A DNA stretch of 15,359 nucleotides from the NCBI GenBank assembly GCA_019242465.1, contig JAFAVL010000034.1, forward strand, positions 1 through 15,359. Reading direction: 5' to 3'. The notes beneath the pieces were generated by a model. It saw only the letters and a list, made by a program, of their open reading frames with translations, ran no database searches and was not told where the DNA came from. Source of the stretch: Chroococcidiopsidaceae cyanobacterium CP_BM_RX_35. GTDB taxonomy: Bacteria > Cyanobacteriota > Cyanobacteriia > Cyanobacteriales > Chroococcidiopsidaceae. The position numbers and the translations under genes were made by a program. Numbering within the stretch: the first letter of the stretch is position 1; every line of letters starts with the position of its first letter. Of this stretch, positions 7,659 through 15,255 are shown piece after piece.

Positions 7659-8918
7659 ATGCCAACCGCTACCTTGCCTACTTGGGGAGTTCGCTGGCGC
7701 ATTCCCATCGTCCTCGCCGTAACGGTGTTTGTTAACTTCCTAGATCGCACCAATCTCTCACTGGCGCTACCCCGCATCGCGCAAAACTTTGGTTGGAGCG
7801 ATCGCCAGGTTGGTGCAAATGGTGAATGGTTACTGGGTGCGTTCTTTCTGACATATGCATTGTCGAATATGCTGCTCAGCCCAGTTGCAGAGCGGTTTGG
7901 TCCCAAACGCAGTACGATCGCTGCTATTATGGCGTTTTCCCTATTTACTATTCTGAGTGCGCCACTGGGACAATCACTTACTGCACTGATTGTCCTGCGA
8001 CTGCTTCTAGGACTTGGTGAGGGTGTTCATATCCCAATGCTGAGTGCAATCACTAGCCGCTGGTTTCCAGTGAGTGAACGCTCAAGAGCCAATGCGATCT
8101 GGGCTGCAGGGATTACACTTGCCATTGCCACCGCACCACTGCTCATTGTCCCGCTAATCGACGCTATCGGTTGGCGTCCTACATTTGCTGTACTTGGCAC
8201 AGTTGGCTTGCTGCTGTCAATTCCGCTGGTTTTGCTCCTGGTACAGGATGAGCCACGCCACAACTACAACGTGAACGAGACTGAGCTAGCATATATTTGC
8301 GCTGGACAGGGGCTAGGTGATGGTTCAGCGATGAGAACATCTATGGGCTATGTGAGCAATTGGCGATTCTGGGTAATTGTCCTTGCGGGCACGCTCAATG
8401 CCTTCTGTGCTTTTGGTACGCTCAATTGGCTACCGACCTACTTCAACCGTGCTAAGGGAATCGACTTTGAGCGCTTAGGATGGCCACTGGCACTGATTTT
8501 TGCTACAGGTATCGCAGGAATCGCCTTGATGGCCTACTTAGGTGATAAGCTGCAGCACCGAACGCTGCTTGCAAGTGTAGGTTTTCTGGTAGCAAGTGTG
8601 ATGGTCTACATTGCATCAAGCGTCAACACGCTGGGACTCTTGGTGCTATTCTTCGCGATCGCTGTATTCTTTCAAAGCGCCTATGGTGCCCAAGAATACG
8701 CTATTGTTCAACGCCTGTTGCCAGCTGACCGAGTTGGTGCTGGCACTGGACTTTATAATGGGCTTTCAGTACTGTTTGGTGGCGTTGGCGGTTCGCTGAT
8801 CCCAGGCTCGATAGTTGCCACTACTGGTAATTTCGACGCTGGAATTTGGAGTGTTGTCGTAGGCGCTTTGCTTGCGGCTTTGGTTATGTTTGTGTTGTCA
8901 CGGATGGTCGATTATTGA
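7659..8918 (+). CDS. MFS transporter, anion:cation symporter-like
   Basis: This 419-residue protein is hydrophobic throughout, with about 12 predicted membrane segments in two halves, as usual for the major facilitator superfamily. The first segment ends in NFLDRTNLSLALP, a form typical of the ACS family (hexuronate, phthalate, glucarate and inorganic phosphate carriers). Loop 2-3 has the MFS signature-like SPVAERFGPKRS, and RLLLGLGEGVHIPMLSAI plus SRWFPVSERSRANA mark segments 4-5. The central loop (about residues 200-230) is hydrophilic. It sits in the inner membrane and probably imports an organic anion by cation symport; the substrate cannot be told. The ATG start has only a weak purine-rich GAGAAG upstream. 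It is divergent from tldD, and 105 bp separate it from mug. Confidence 0.88.
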   Translation: MPTATLPTWGVRWRIPIVLAVTVFVNFLDRTNLSLALPRIAQNFGWSDRQVGANGEWLLGAFFLTYALSNMLLSPVAERFGPKRSTIAAIMAFSLFTILSAPLGQSLTALIVLRLLLGLGEGVHIPMLSAITSRWFPVSERSRANAIWAAGITLAIATAPLLIVPLIDAIGWRPTFAVLGTVGLLLSIPLVLLLVQDEPRHNYNVNETELAYICAGQGLGDGSAMRTSMGYVSNWRFWVIVLAGTLNAFCAFGTLNWLPTYFNRAKGIDFERLGWPLALIFATGIAGIALMAYLGDKLQHRTLLASVGFLVASVMVYIASSVNTLGLLVLFFAIAVFFQSAYGAQEYAIVQRLLPADRVGAGTGLYNGLSVLFGGVGGSLIPGSIVATTGNFDAGIWSVVVGALLAALVMFVLSRMVDY

Positions 8919-9023
8919 GCGACATTGTTAGCAAATCTGTTTCCCTAAAAATGGACTTTCGCGTAGATATAAAATGAGAGAACCACCAGTAGATAGCCAG
9001 ATGTTTTTAACAGAGTCTAGATT

Positions 9024-9581
9024 GTGCAACGCAAACCTACACTAGAGGAGATTCGTACAGCAACCGGGAAGACTGTTCCAGATATCGTTGCACCAGACTT
9101 ACATGTTTTGTTCTGTGGCATCAATCCTAGCCTCTACAGCGCAGCAGTTGGACATCACTTTGCCCGTCCGGGAAATCGCTTCTGGCCAACGCTGCATCGA
9201 GCAGGCTTCACAGAGCGATTACTTGCACCGTCAGAAGATGGCGATCTGCTGAAATCTGGCTATGGTCTAACAAATATTGTGGAGCGGGCTACAGCAAGGG
9301 CAGACGAACTAGGCGCGGAAGAACTAGTTATAGGTCAGCAACAGTTGGCAGTCAAGGTACAGCATTATCGACCACAGTTTCTGGCTATTCTCGGTATCAG
9401 CGCTTATCGAACAGAATTCAATCGCCCTAAAGCAGTTATGGGGCAACAGGACAAGTCTCTGCACAGTGCAGTCGTCTGGGTACTGCCTAACCCCAGTGGG
9501 TTAAATGCTCATTATCAACTGGAAGATCTCAAGCGGGTATACCGAGAGTTGCTAATTGCGATGACTTGGAGTAATCCCTAG
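9024..9581 (+). CDS. mug: G/U mismatch-specific DNA glycosylase
   Basis: This 185-residue protein is a member of the Mug/TDG branch of uracil-DNA glycosylases, which remove uracil and ethenocytosine opposite guanine in base-excision repair. The catalytic-site motif reads FCGINPS, with the Asn that positions water in E. coli Mug conserved, followed by FARPGNRFW. The DNA-intercalation loop is seen as LPNPSGLN near the C-terminus, and LAILGISAYR lies between. The length is close to E. coli Mug with about 20 extra N-terminal residues. The start is GTG at 9024, with no strong ribosome-binding site. It converges on the acyltransferase gene, leaving only 3 bp between the stop codons. Confidence 0.93.
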   Translation: MQRKPTLEEIRTATGKTVPDIVAPDLHVLFCGINPSLYSAAVGHHFARPGNRFWPTLHRAGFTERLLAPSEDGDLLKSGYGLTNIVERATARADELGAEELVIGQQQLAVKVQHYRPQFLAILGISAYRTEFNRPKAVMGQQDKSLHSAVVWVLPNPSGLNAHYQLEDLKRVYRELLIAMTWSNP

Positions 9582-9584
9582 TTA

Positions 9585-10658
9585 TTAACCCTGAACTCGG
9601 TGAGTAAGTAATTTCTTTTGTATAGAGTCATAAGCTATTTGCATCCAAAAACTTATTAAAAAAATTAATGGAATACTAACTATAAATAAGGAAATAAATC
9701 TTATATTACCTGTAGATATGTGGTGGACAATCCAATTCCAGACAGGTCCTCTGGTAATTATTGTCAACATAGGACGATGGAACAAAAATACTGAATATGA
9801 AGCAAAGCTTAGGGCTGACAACAGAGGTACTAATCTTTGAAAATATTTCCAATGCTGTTCAATAAACAAAAAGATATTCAGGACGACGAAAAAAAAGCAT
9901 ATTCGGCTAAATGTTGTGATAGGGTAACGTATGTATTCCGACAGACTATATAGCAAGGATATCTGAGCAAGTATGATGAAACAAGTTAATAAGATTATGA
10001 CTAACGTTACTACAGAAAAAGTTGAGTATTTCGTCATCCTCCGCATGTATGCATCTCTAGCTATATTCATGCCTAAAACAAACTCGACAGAAAAACTCAG
10101 AAAAGAATCGCGTATATATAGTCCTCTACTAGCAAGCATTATCCCTAATGCATAAAGAGAAATAGCAAAAACGTTTAATATAAACAATCCTTTTTTTTGA
10201 AAAAGCAATTTATATGCTAAGGGGAAAAATAGGTAACATTGGACAATTAGACCGACAAACCATAAACTTCCAGGATTATGAGAAAAATCCTGGAAGAATG
10301 TATGGATAAAAATTAGATGAGCTAACAGATTCATCGGTTGAATGAAATCAACAATTAGCAAGTAGGCAAATAAAGCTATATAGTATAGCGGGATTAACCT
10401 AGTAAAGCGCTTCCAGAAAAATGGGATAACCTTAACATCAGCTGCATTTTTAGTCAGTAGGCTATAGGTTAAACCAAAACCCGACAAAATAACGAAGCCA
10501 GAAACTCCTGCTCCACCCCATTCAGGCCAGGTTTGCCAAAAGTGAGGGCTAAACTCTGCTTCTAAATACTCTGGTAAGTGAGTCAATAGCACACAGAGAA
10601 TCATGATCACCTTAAGCCCATCAATGTACTCTAGCTTGGTGGGAATTGAACTTCTCAT
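9585..10658 (-). CDS. Acyltransferase-3 family membrane protein
   Basis: This 357-residue protein has about ten hydrophobic segments, matching the OafA/NodX/WecH-type acyltransferase-3 fold that moves acetyl or other acyl groups onto sugars of polysaccharide, lipid or glycan across the inner membrane. The N-terminus has YIDGLK followed by His27; the usual Arg-X10-His catalytic pair appears as Lys16-X10-His27. Further marks are GFVILSGFGLTYSLL, FWKRFTRLIPLYYIALF, GSLWFVGLIVQCYLFFPL and SYSVFLFHRPML. No C-terminal SGNH hydrolase domain is present. The gene is visibly AT-richer than its neighbours, has no HIP1 site, and is the only such block in the window, consistent with recent acquisition or a fast-evolving surface-modification gene. 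The substrate is unknown. It is divergent from the dGTPase gene, with 58 bp between. Confidence 0.88.
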   Translation of the reverse strand: MRSSIPTKLEYIDGLKVIMILCVLLTHLPEYLEAEFSPHFWQTWPEWGGAGVSGFVILSGFGLTYSLLTKNAADVKVIPFFWKRFTRLIPLYYIALFAYLLIVDFIQPMNLLAHLIFIHTFFQDFSHNPGSLWFVGLIVQCYLFFPLAYKLLFQKKGLFILNVFAISLYALGIMLASRGLYIRDSFLSFSVEFVLGMNIARDAYMRRMTKYSTFSVVTLVIILLTCFIILAQISLLYSLSEYIRYPITTFSRICFFFVVLNIFLFIEQHWKYFQRLVPLLSALSFASYSVFLFHRPMLTIITRGPVWNWIVHHISTGNIRFISLFIVSIPLIFLISFWMQIAYDSIQKKLLTHRVQG

Positions 10659-10716
10659 GATCTAATTCGCTGAAAAAGCAGTGTATGATTTTATATAGCT
10701 TAACAATAAACTTTTG

Positions 10717-12030
10717 ATGGAATGGAAGAAGCTTCTAACTAGGCAAAGACTAGGCAAGGATACTGTAGACAATCCTGTCATTGCACGTACCTCCTTTCAA
10801 AGAGACTGCGATCGCTTAGTTTTTTCTTTCCCTTTTCGTCGGCTCAAGGACAAAACGCAGGTTTTCTCTCTGTCAAAGAACGATTATATCCGCACTCGCT
10901 TGATTCACAGTATAGAAGTCTCCTGTGTTGGTCGCTCTCTAGGCACCTTGGTCGGGTATGAAATAAAAAATAGACATCGACTCAACGATTTTAGCGCTTC
11001 GGACTTCGGCGATATTGTCTCTGCTGCCTGCCTTGCTCATGACATCGGCAATCCGCCATTTGGTCATGCTGGAGAGGACGCAATCCGCAGCGGCTTTAAA
11101 TTTTGGTACGACACGGTTGAGGCAGCCCTTACGGAGCCGGAAAAAACTGACTTCGATCTATTTGAAGGCAACGCTCAGGGCTTTCGCATCCTCACGCGCC
11201 TAGAAATGCGGGCTAGAGCAGGTGGGATGCAGTTAACCTGCCCAACTATAGCTGCTTTTACAAAGTACCCCAAGGAATCCTTAATTCCATCTAGTGTTCT
11301 AAGCGGTTATACAGGGAAAAGCACGACCAAATACGGATTCTTTCAGTCAGAGAAGAACTTGTTTGCTGCGGTGGCAGAGGCAGTTGGACTTATTCGTCGT
11401 CATTCGGAGTTTGCGTGGTGGGTACGTCACCCTCTAACCTTTTTAGTTGAAGCTGCTGACGATATCTGCTATCAAATTGTCGATCTAGAAGACGGTTTCC
11501 GCATGGGATATATTCCCTTCAACATAACTAAGGAGTTACTCAACGAAATTGCCCAACACTCAAACCTCAAACAGCAAGTTGAAAGCGAAGAAGAAACAAT
11601 CAAGTTTCTGCGCGGTATTGCAATCAATAGCCTGATTGAAGAAGCTGCGAGAATTTTCCTCGAACATGAACCAGACATGCTGACTGGAAAGTTTGACCGC
11701 GAATTGGTGTCAATGAGTACCTACGCCAACAGCCTGAAGGAAATCCAGAACGAAACTCAAAACAGAGTTTTTATCGACACAGATATCATCGGGATGCAGC
11801 TCGCCGGATACGAAGTTCTCGGTACCTTGTTCTCAGAGTTTGCTAACGCCGTCATGTTTCCCAGCAGTAAAGGTAAGCTGCTCAAGGGAATGCTCCCTCA
11901 AAAATATCGCCCATCTGATGATGAAAGCTGCTACAACAAGCTTCTTAAGGTCACTGATTATATTTCTGGTATGACCGATTCATATGCAACCAGTCTGTTT
12001 CAGCAGTTGAGGGGTATTTCTTTAAAGTGA
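10717..12030 (+). CDS. dgt: Deoxyguanosine triphosphate triphosphohydrolase-like HD protein
   Basis: This 437-residue HD-superfamily hydrolase cleaves dGTP or other dNTPs to the nucleoside and tripolyphosphate. The metal-site residues expected from E. coli dGTPase are present: His64 in RTRLIHSIEV, His108-Asp109 in CLAHDIGNPPFGHAGED, and Asp248 or 249 in VEAADDICYQIVDLEDG. The N-terminal segment SFQRDCDRLVFSFPFRRLKDKTQVF is the family hallmark before the HD core. The ATG at 10717 is preferred; a TTG directly before it would add one residue. The gene ends inside the first arm of a hairpin (12027-12067) and is probably transcribed alone. Some dGTPases deplete dNTPs during phage infection, but that role is not shown by the sequence here, and housekeeping nucleotide-pool control is equally possible. 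Confidence 0.92.
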   Translation: MEWKKLLTRQRLGKDTVDNPVIARTSFQRDCDRLVFSFPFRRLKDKTQVFSLSKNDYIRTRLIHSIEVSCVGRSLGTLVGYEIKNRHRLNDFSASDFGDIVSAACLAHDIGNPPFGHAGEDAIRSGFKFWYDTVEAALTEPEKTDFDLFEGNAQGFRILTRLEMRARAGGMQLTCPTIAAFTKYPKESLIPSSVLSGYTGKSTTKYGFFQSEKNLFAAVAEAVGLIRRHSEFAWWVRHPLTFLVEAADDICYQIVDLEDGFRMGYIPFNITKELLNEIAQHSNLKQQVESEEETIKFLRGIAINSLIEEAARIFLEHEPDMLTGKFDRELVSMSTYANSLKEIQNETQNRVFIDTDIIGMQLAGYEVLGTLFSEFANAVMFPSSKGKLLKGMLPQKYRPSDDESCYNKLLKVTDYISGMTDSYATSLFQQLRGISLK

Positions 12031-12067
12031 GTGATTAAAGAAAAAAGGTTTAATTTTTTTCACTCAC
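12027..12067 (+). terminator. A/T-rich hairpin ending the dGTPase gene
   Basis: GTGAGTGA at 12027-12034 pairs with TCACTCAC at 12060-12067. Inside, an A-run (12041-12046) faces a T-run (12054-12060). The left arm overlaps the dGTPase stop codon at 12028-12030. The T-run lies within the stem rather than after it, so it is an atypical terminator. Confidence 0.45.
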
Positions 12068-12126
12068 ATAATTAACCTGATGCTAGTGGTCGGGAGCTAG
12101 CTGCGAGCGCTAGTATTTTTAATAGG

Positions 12127-12139
12127 GCAGTTCGACTGC
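12127..12139. promoter_or_regulatory. Short palindrome just upstream of the GrpE-like gene
   Basis: GCAGT-TCG-ACTGC is a 13-nt inverted repeat that ends 19 nt before the ATG at 12159. It could be an operator or a small leader hairpin for the following two-gene unit. No Shine-Dalgarno is visible between it and the start. Evidence is weak. Confidence 0.2.
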
Positions 12140-12158
12140 TAAGGTCTTATTCAGCACG

Positions 12159-13061
12159 ATGAAAACATTACTAACACTTTTTCGCCAAGAACGGAGACAG
12201 CTTGAGACAGAGATTGAGCAAACAACTAGTCTACAGCAAGTCGTTAGGCTAGTTCAGCACCAACTTGATACACTTGAGCGCAGCTACATCGGTGAGTTGA
12301 GTGTGAATCGAGTCCGTTTGGTTAAATTTTTTCTAGACACACTACGGCATTCTCTAACTACTCTTTCTGCTGCTAATGAGACGACGGATATAGCTTCGGC
12401 GGAGGCTGAGCCAACTACTAAACAACCTCCACGCTCCCTCAACAGCTTCATTCTGAAACTGCTGCAGGTACTTGCCTCTGTAGGTATTTTCGTTTCGTTG
12501 TTCTCGTTAACTCAGGATAGCCCTGGTGCCTGGATGGTTATCTTATTGATATCTCTGCTTGTGGGTCTAGAATTGGTACTCCAATTCAACAAAGATAACC
12601 CTCCTCCCATCGGCTTAACTCAGCCAATAAAAGCTGCTCAACCGCTGCTGCAGGTAGATAGCAAACTCCTTCTAGACGACCTAGCTGAGGCTTTTGACAG
12701 AATTGACCGTGTAGTTGCTCAAACCGAAGGAGTACAAACGCTTGGCTCTAGTGGAATAGAAGAGGTGCCAGAACTGCTGGATTTTCTTCAAAAGCTTTGG
12801 AGCGCATCATTTCTGCAAAATTCTCAGATGACGCTCGAACTCACCAAACTTATTCCACAGATTTTACTGGAGCAGGGAATTCAAGTCCAGAATTATCAAC
12901 CAAACGATGAGCAAAGTTATCGGGAGTATTTTGACTTCGAGCCCAGTATTGATCGCTCCACCAAAGATTATGTCACCTTAGCTCCCGCCTTGTTGAAGGG
13001 TGAACGTCTACTTCGGCGCGGTCGGGTCATTGAGCCAGCACAGTTTGAGGCTAGAACATAA
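12159..13061 (+). CDS. Membrane protein with GrpE-like C-terminal region (putative nucleotide exchange factor for the adjacent Hsp70-like protein)
   Basis: This 300-residue protein starts with a charged, helical, probably coiled-coil segment (about 5-70), then a Pro/Thr-rich linker, two hydrophobic segments (about 96-118 and 123-145) forming a membrane hairpin, and a soluble C-terminal half. That half resembles GrpE in order and spacing: a helical DDLAEAFDRIDRVV stretch (compare the GrpE DNLERAL helix), then TLELTKLIPQILLEQGIQV, then an acidic FDFEPS segment and ALLKGERLLRRGRVIEPA, matching the GrpE beta-domain pattern of FDP, KG and GR-x3-PA. The similarity is by eye, so the GrpE call is inference. 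The next gene, 71 bp on, encodes an Hsp70-like ATPase, which fits a nucleotide-exchange partner. No clear Shine-Dalgarno precedes the ATG. Confidence 0.65.
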   Translation: MKTLLTLFRQERRQLETEIEQTTSLQQVVRLVQHQLDTLERSYIGELSVNRVRLVKFFLDTLRHSLTTLSAANETTDIASAEAEPTTKQPPRSLNSFILKLLQVLASVGIFVSLFSLTQDSPGAWMVILLISLLVGLELVLQFNKDNPPPIGLTQPIKAAQPLLQVDSKLLLDDLAEAFDRIDRVVAQTEGVQTLGSSGIEEVPELLDFLQKLWSASFLQNSQMTLELTKLIPQILLEQGIQVQNYQPNDEQSYREYFDFEPSIDRSTKDYVTLAPALLKGERLLRRGRVIEPAQFEART

Positions 13062-13132
13062 TCTACATTGGTTAGAGCATTTTATTGCTCGTAGTTAAGA
13101 GTTTTCCCTTCAGGTTAGGATTAAGGGACAGG

Positions 13133-15061
13133 ATGAGTATGGAAGTTACAGAAATCATTGGGTTTGATCTGGGGCACGGCGAAACAGCTGTGGCGAAGGT
13201 GAAGGTAGATAGCATCGAGACTCCAGAGATGCTCGAAATCAATCACAAGAAGAGCCAAATCACTGCTATTGGCTGGCATCCTGAACTCGGTACTCTGATC
13301 GGCGAACAAGCCTTAATCCAGGCTGGTGTTACCCAGCTCCAAATCGGATTTAAGCAAAAACCAAACAATGATTTAAATTCCAGGCGGACAATCCGCAGTT
13401 TTCTGGCAACCTACTACCACCTTTTGCAAGACAGCAAACAAATTGAAACTGGAGGAGCCAGCAACTTTTACATTGGTTGCCCCTCTGGATGGTCAGTTGA
13501 GGAACGGGAGGAATACCAACAGCTACTTAAGGAATCTGGTATTGAGCTGTTGAGCGTCGTTCCCGAGTCGCGGGCAGCGATGATGCAAGCTAGGGAAGCT
13601 GGGAAGCTGGACTACAGTGAACTCAATTCCGCAATACTCATTATCGACATTGGCTCTTCGACCACAGATTTTACCCTCGTCAAGAGTTTATCCGAAGTCC
13701 CGCTCGATTTCGGGCGTAACACTCTAGGAGCAAGCTTGATTGACAAAACGATTTTTGCTCGGACTTTGGCAAACCATGAGCAGAAGACATTACTCGCAGA
13801 AGTGTTTGAGAAATATCCGCATCACAAATTCCGTTGTGAACTCCAATGCCGTAGGGCTAAGGAAGACTACTTTGCTAATGAAAGGCTATACGGTGATCCT
13901 CAATCATTCGCACGCGGCTTCGAGTCTATTACCCCACAAATTTACTTTATCCCCCAAGTCAACAAACTGATTATGGAGGAGGTCTTGAATCAGCCCCTAC
14001 CTGAACTGGAACACAAGAGTTGGGTTCAGGCTTTTCGAGAGGCAGTGAGCGAGGCAAAGCACAAGCTTAAAACACAAGGCATTGTACCGAAAGTTGTGCT
14101 GATGACTGGCGGCGCATCTCGTATGCAGTTTACTCGTCAGATTTGCGAGGAGTTCTTCGGTGAACCAGAAACGCAGGTACGTCCCGATCCAGAGCCGGAG
14201 CGGTGTATTGCTATGGGGCTAGCGCGTGTAGGACGCTGGGAACAGCGTGCTATGGCATTTAAAGAAGAGGTCAACAAACTATGCGAATCGCAGAAGTTAA
14301 AAGCTCTCGTTGAGAAACAGATTCCAGAACTGGTCAAACTGCTGAGTGAGCCGCTGACGCATGGTTTACTTGAAAACGCAGTTAAACCTAGTCTTAAAGA
14401 CTGGCAAAAAAATCAAATCAGAACTCTAGCTGACCTCGAAGGCTCCATTGAGAACCGGGCGGAACAGTGGCTTAAAAGCAATCAGGCGAGGCAGATAATC
14501 AATGCTAAATGTGTCGCATGGTTTAATAGCAAGCTCCAACCTGACTTAGCCGCACAAACTGACCCTATTTGTCAAAAGTTTCAGATTCCTAAAGGCATCT
14601 TGAGGTTCGAGGATAGTATTGACCCAAGCGTCGTCAACCAAGTACTCTCCTTTGGAGATGACATCCTTACCACAACAGTGGCGGTTCTCATCAATTTAGT
14701 GATTGCTGGGGGCGCTATTGGGAGCCTCATTGCACTGCTACTAACTGGTCACTTAATCTTGCCGATCGCACTAGTGTATGGTGCAGCCTTTCTGGGTGCA
14801 GGAGTGCGGCTAAACCGGGAGAGTATCGAAGATGCGATCAAGAAAAATCTAGATATCCCTAGTTGGGTTCGTTTTATTTCGTTGGGAGATAGCAGAATTG
14901 ACAAGATCTGCGAACAAATGAAGCCGGAGTTAGAGTTTGGGCTCAAAGAAAAAATGACACAAGAACGAGAGACTTTTGACGAACTGATTGGGAAAGTTGG
15001 GCAAGAGCTGAAAAAAGCTCTGTACACCAAGGCAGAAGAGGCAATAATTTTAATTCAATGA
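13133..15061 (+). CDS. Hsp70/actin-fold ATPase with C-terminal membrane hairpin
   Basis: This 643-residue protein has an N-terminal Hsp70-type ATPase domain (about 1-350). The phosphate-1 loop is GFDLGHGE (10-17), phosphate-2 is IIDIGSSTTDF (about 169-179), and the adenosine motif is LMTGGASRM (about 323-331). No beta-sandwich substrate-binding domain or EEVD-like tail is recognisable. Instead a long helical region (about 360-500) leads to a hydrophobic block (about 513-560) that can form two membrane segments, and a charged helical tail of about 80 residues. It is therefore probably a membrane-attached, non-canonical Hsp70 relative acting with the preceding GrpE-like membrane protein. The ATG at 13133 follows a purine-rich AAGGGACAGG. 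The frame is open to a TTG at 13085, but that would put residues before the first beta-strand. Client and process are unknown. Confidence 0.82.
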   Translation: MSMEVTEIIGFDLGHGETAVAKVKVDSIETPEMLEINHKKSQITAIGWHPELGTLIGEQALIQAGVTQLQIGFKQKPNNDLNSRRTIRSFLATYYHLLQDSKQIETGGASNFYIGCPSGWSVEEREEYQQLLKESGIELLSVVPESRAAMMQAREAGKLDYSELNSAILIIDIGSSTTDFTLVKSLSEVPLDFGRNTLGASLIDKTIFARTLANHEQKTLLAEVFEKYPHHKFRCELQCRRAKEDYFANERLYGDPQSFARGFESITPQIYFIPQVNKLIMEEVLNQPLPELEHKSWVQAFREAVSEAKHKLKTQGIVPKVVLMTGGASRMQFTRQICEEFFGEPETQVRPDPEPERCIAMGLARVGRWEQRAMAFKEEVNKLCESQKLKALVEKQIPELVKLLSEPLTHGLLENAVKPSLKDWQKNQIRTLADLEGSIENRAEQWLKSNQARQIINAKCVAWFNSKLQPDLAAQTDPICQKFQIPKGILRFEDSIDPSVVNQVLSFGDDILTTTVAVLINLVIAGGAIGSLIALLLTGHLILPIALVYGAAFLGAGVRLNRESIEDAIKKNLDIPSWVRFISLGDSRIDKICEQMKPELEFGLKEKMTQERETFDELIGKVGQELKKALYTKAEEAIILIQ

Positions 15062-15069
15062 GATTCTCT

Positions 15070-15096
15070 AGTTGTTAACCACTCTCAGCAACAACT
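15070..15096. repeat. Inverted repeat just after the Hsp70-like gene
   Basis: AGTTGTT at 15070-15076 pairs with AACAACT at 15090-15096 across a 13-nt loop. It is the first of three inverted repeats in this spacer and has no T-run. Confidence 0.35.
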
Positions 15097-15134
15097 CCTT
15101 GCTTTCCTCTGTCTTCAAAGAGAATTCAAACTAA

Positions 15135-15159
15135 CCAGTGACTTGAACTGGAATTTTTT
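15135..15159 (+). terminator. Putative intrinsic terminator of the Hsp70-like gene
   Basis: CCAGT at 15135-15139 pairs with ACTGG at 15147-15151 (7-nt loop), followed by AA and six T at 15154-15159. The stem is short but the T-run is good, and it lies about 75 nt after the stop of the + strand unit. Confidence 0.4.
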
Positions 15160-15186
15160 AAATTGTTGATTAGAGAGACATAGAGA

Positions 15187-15225
15187 CAAATCAGTAGAGT
15201 GGACGTTGTTAACTCTACTGATTTG
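15187..15225. terminator. 14-bp perfect inverted repeat between convergent genes
   Basis: CAAATCAGTAGAGT at 15187-15200 is fully complementary to ACTCTACTGATTTG at 15212-15225, with an 11-nt loop. It lies 31 bp from the stop of the - strand Pmp3 gene, a position suited to a terminator for that gene or for both strands. Neither side has a long T-run. Confidence 0.5.
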
Positions 15226-15255
15226 ACAAGAAGCATAATAAGCAGAATTGTTTGC

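Noticed and set aside
3504..15061. Functional linkage of the DnaJ at 3504 with the Hsp70-like protein at 13133
   Set aside because: They are about 9 kb apart with many unrelated genes between them, so shared presence in the window is not evidence of partnership.
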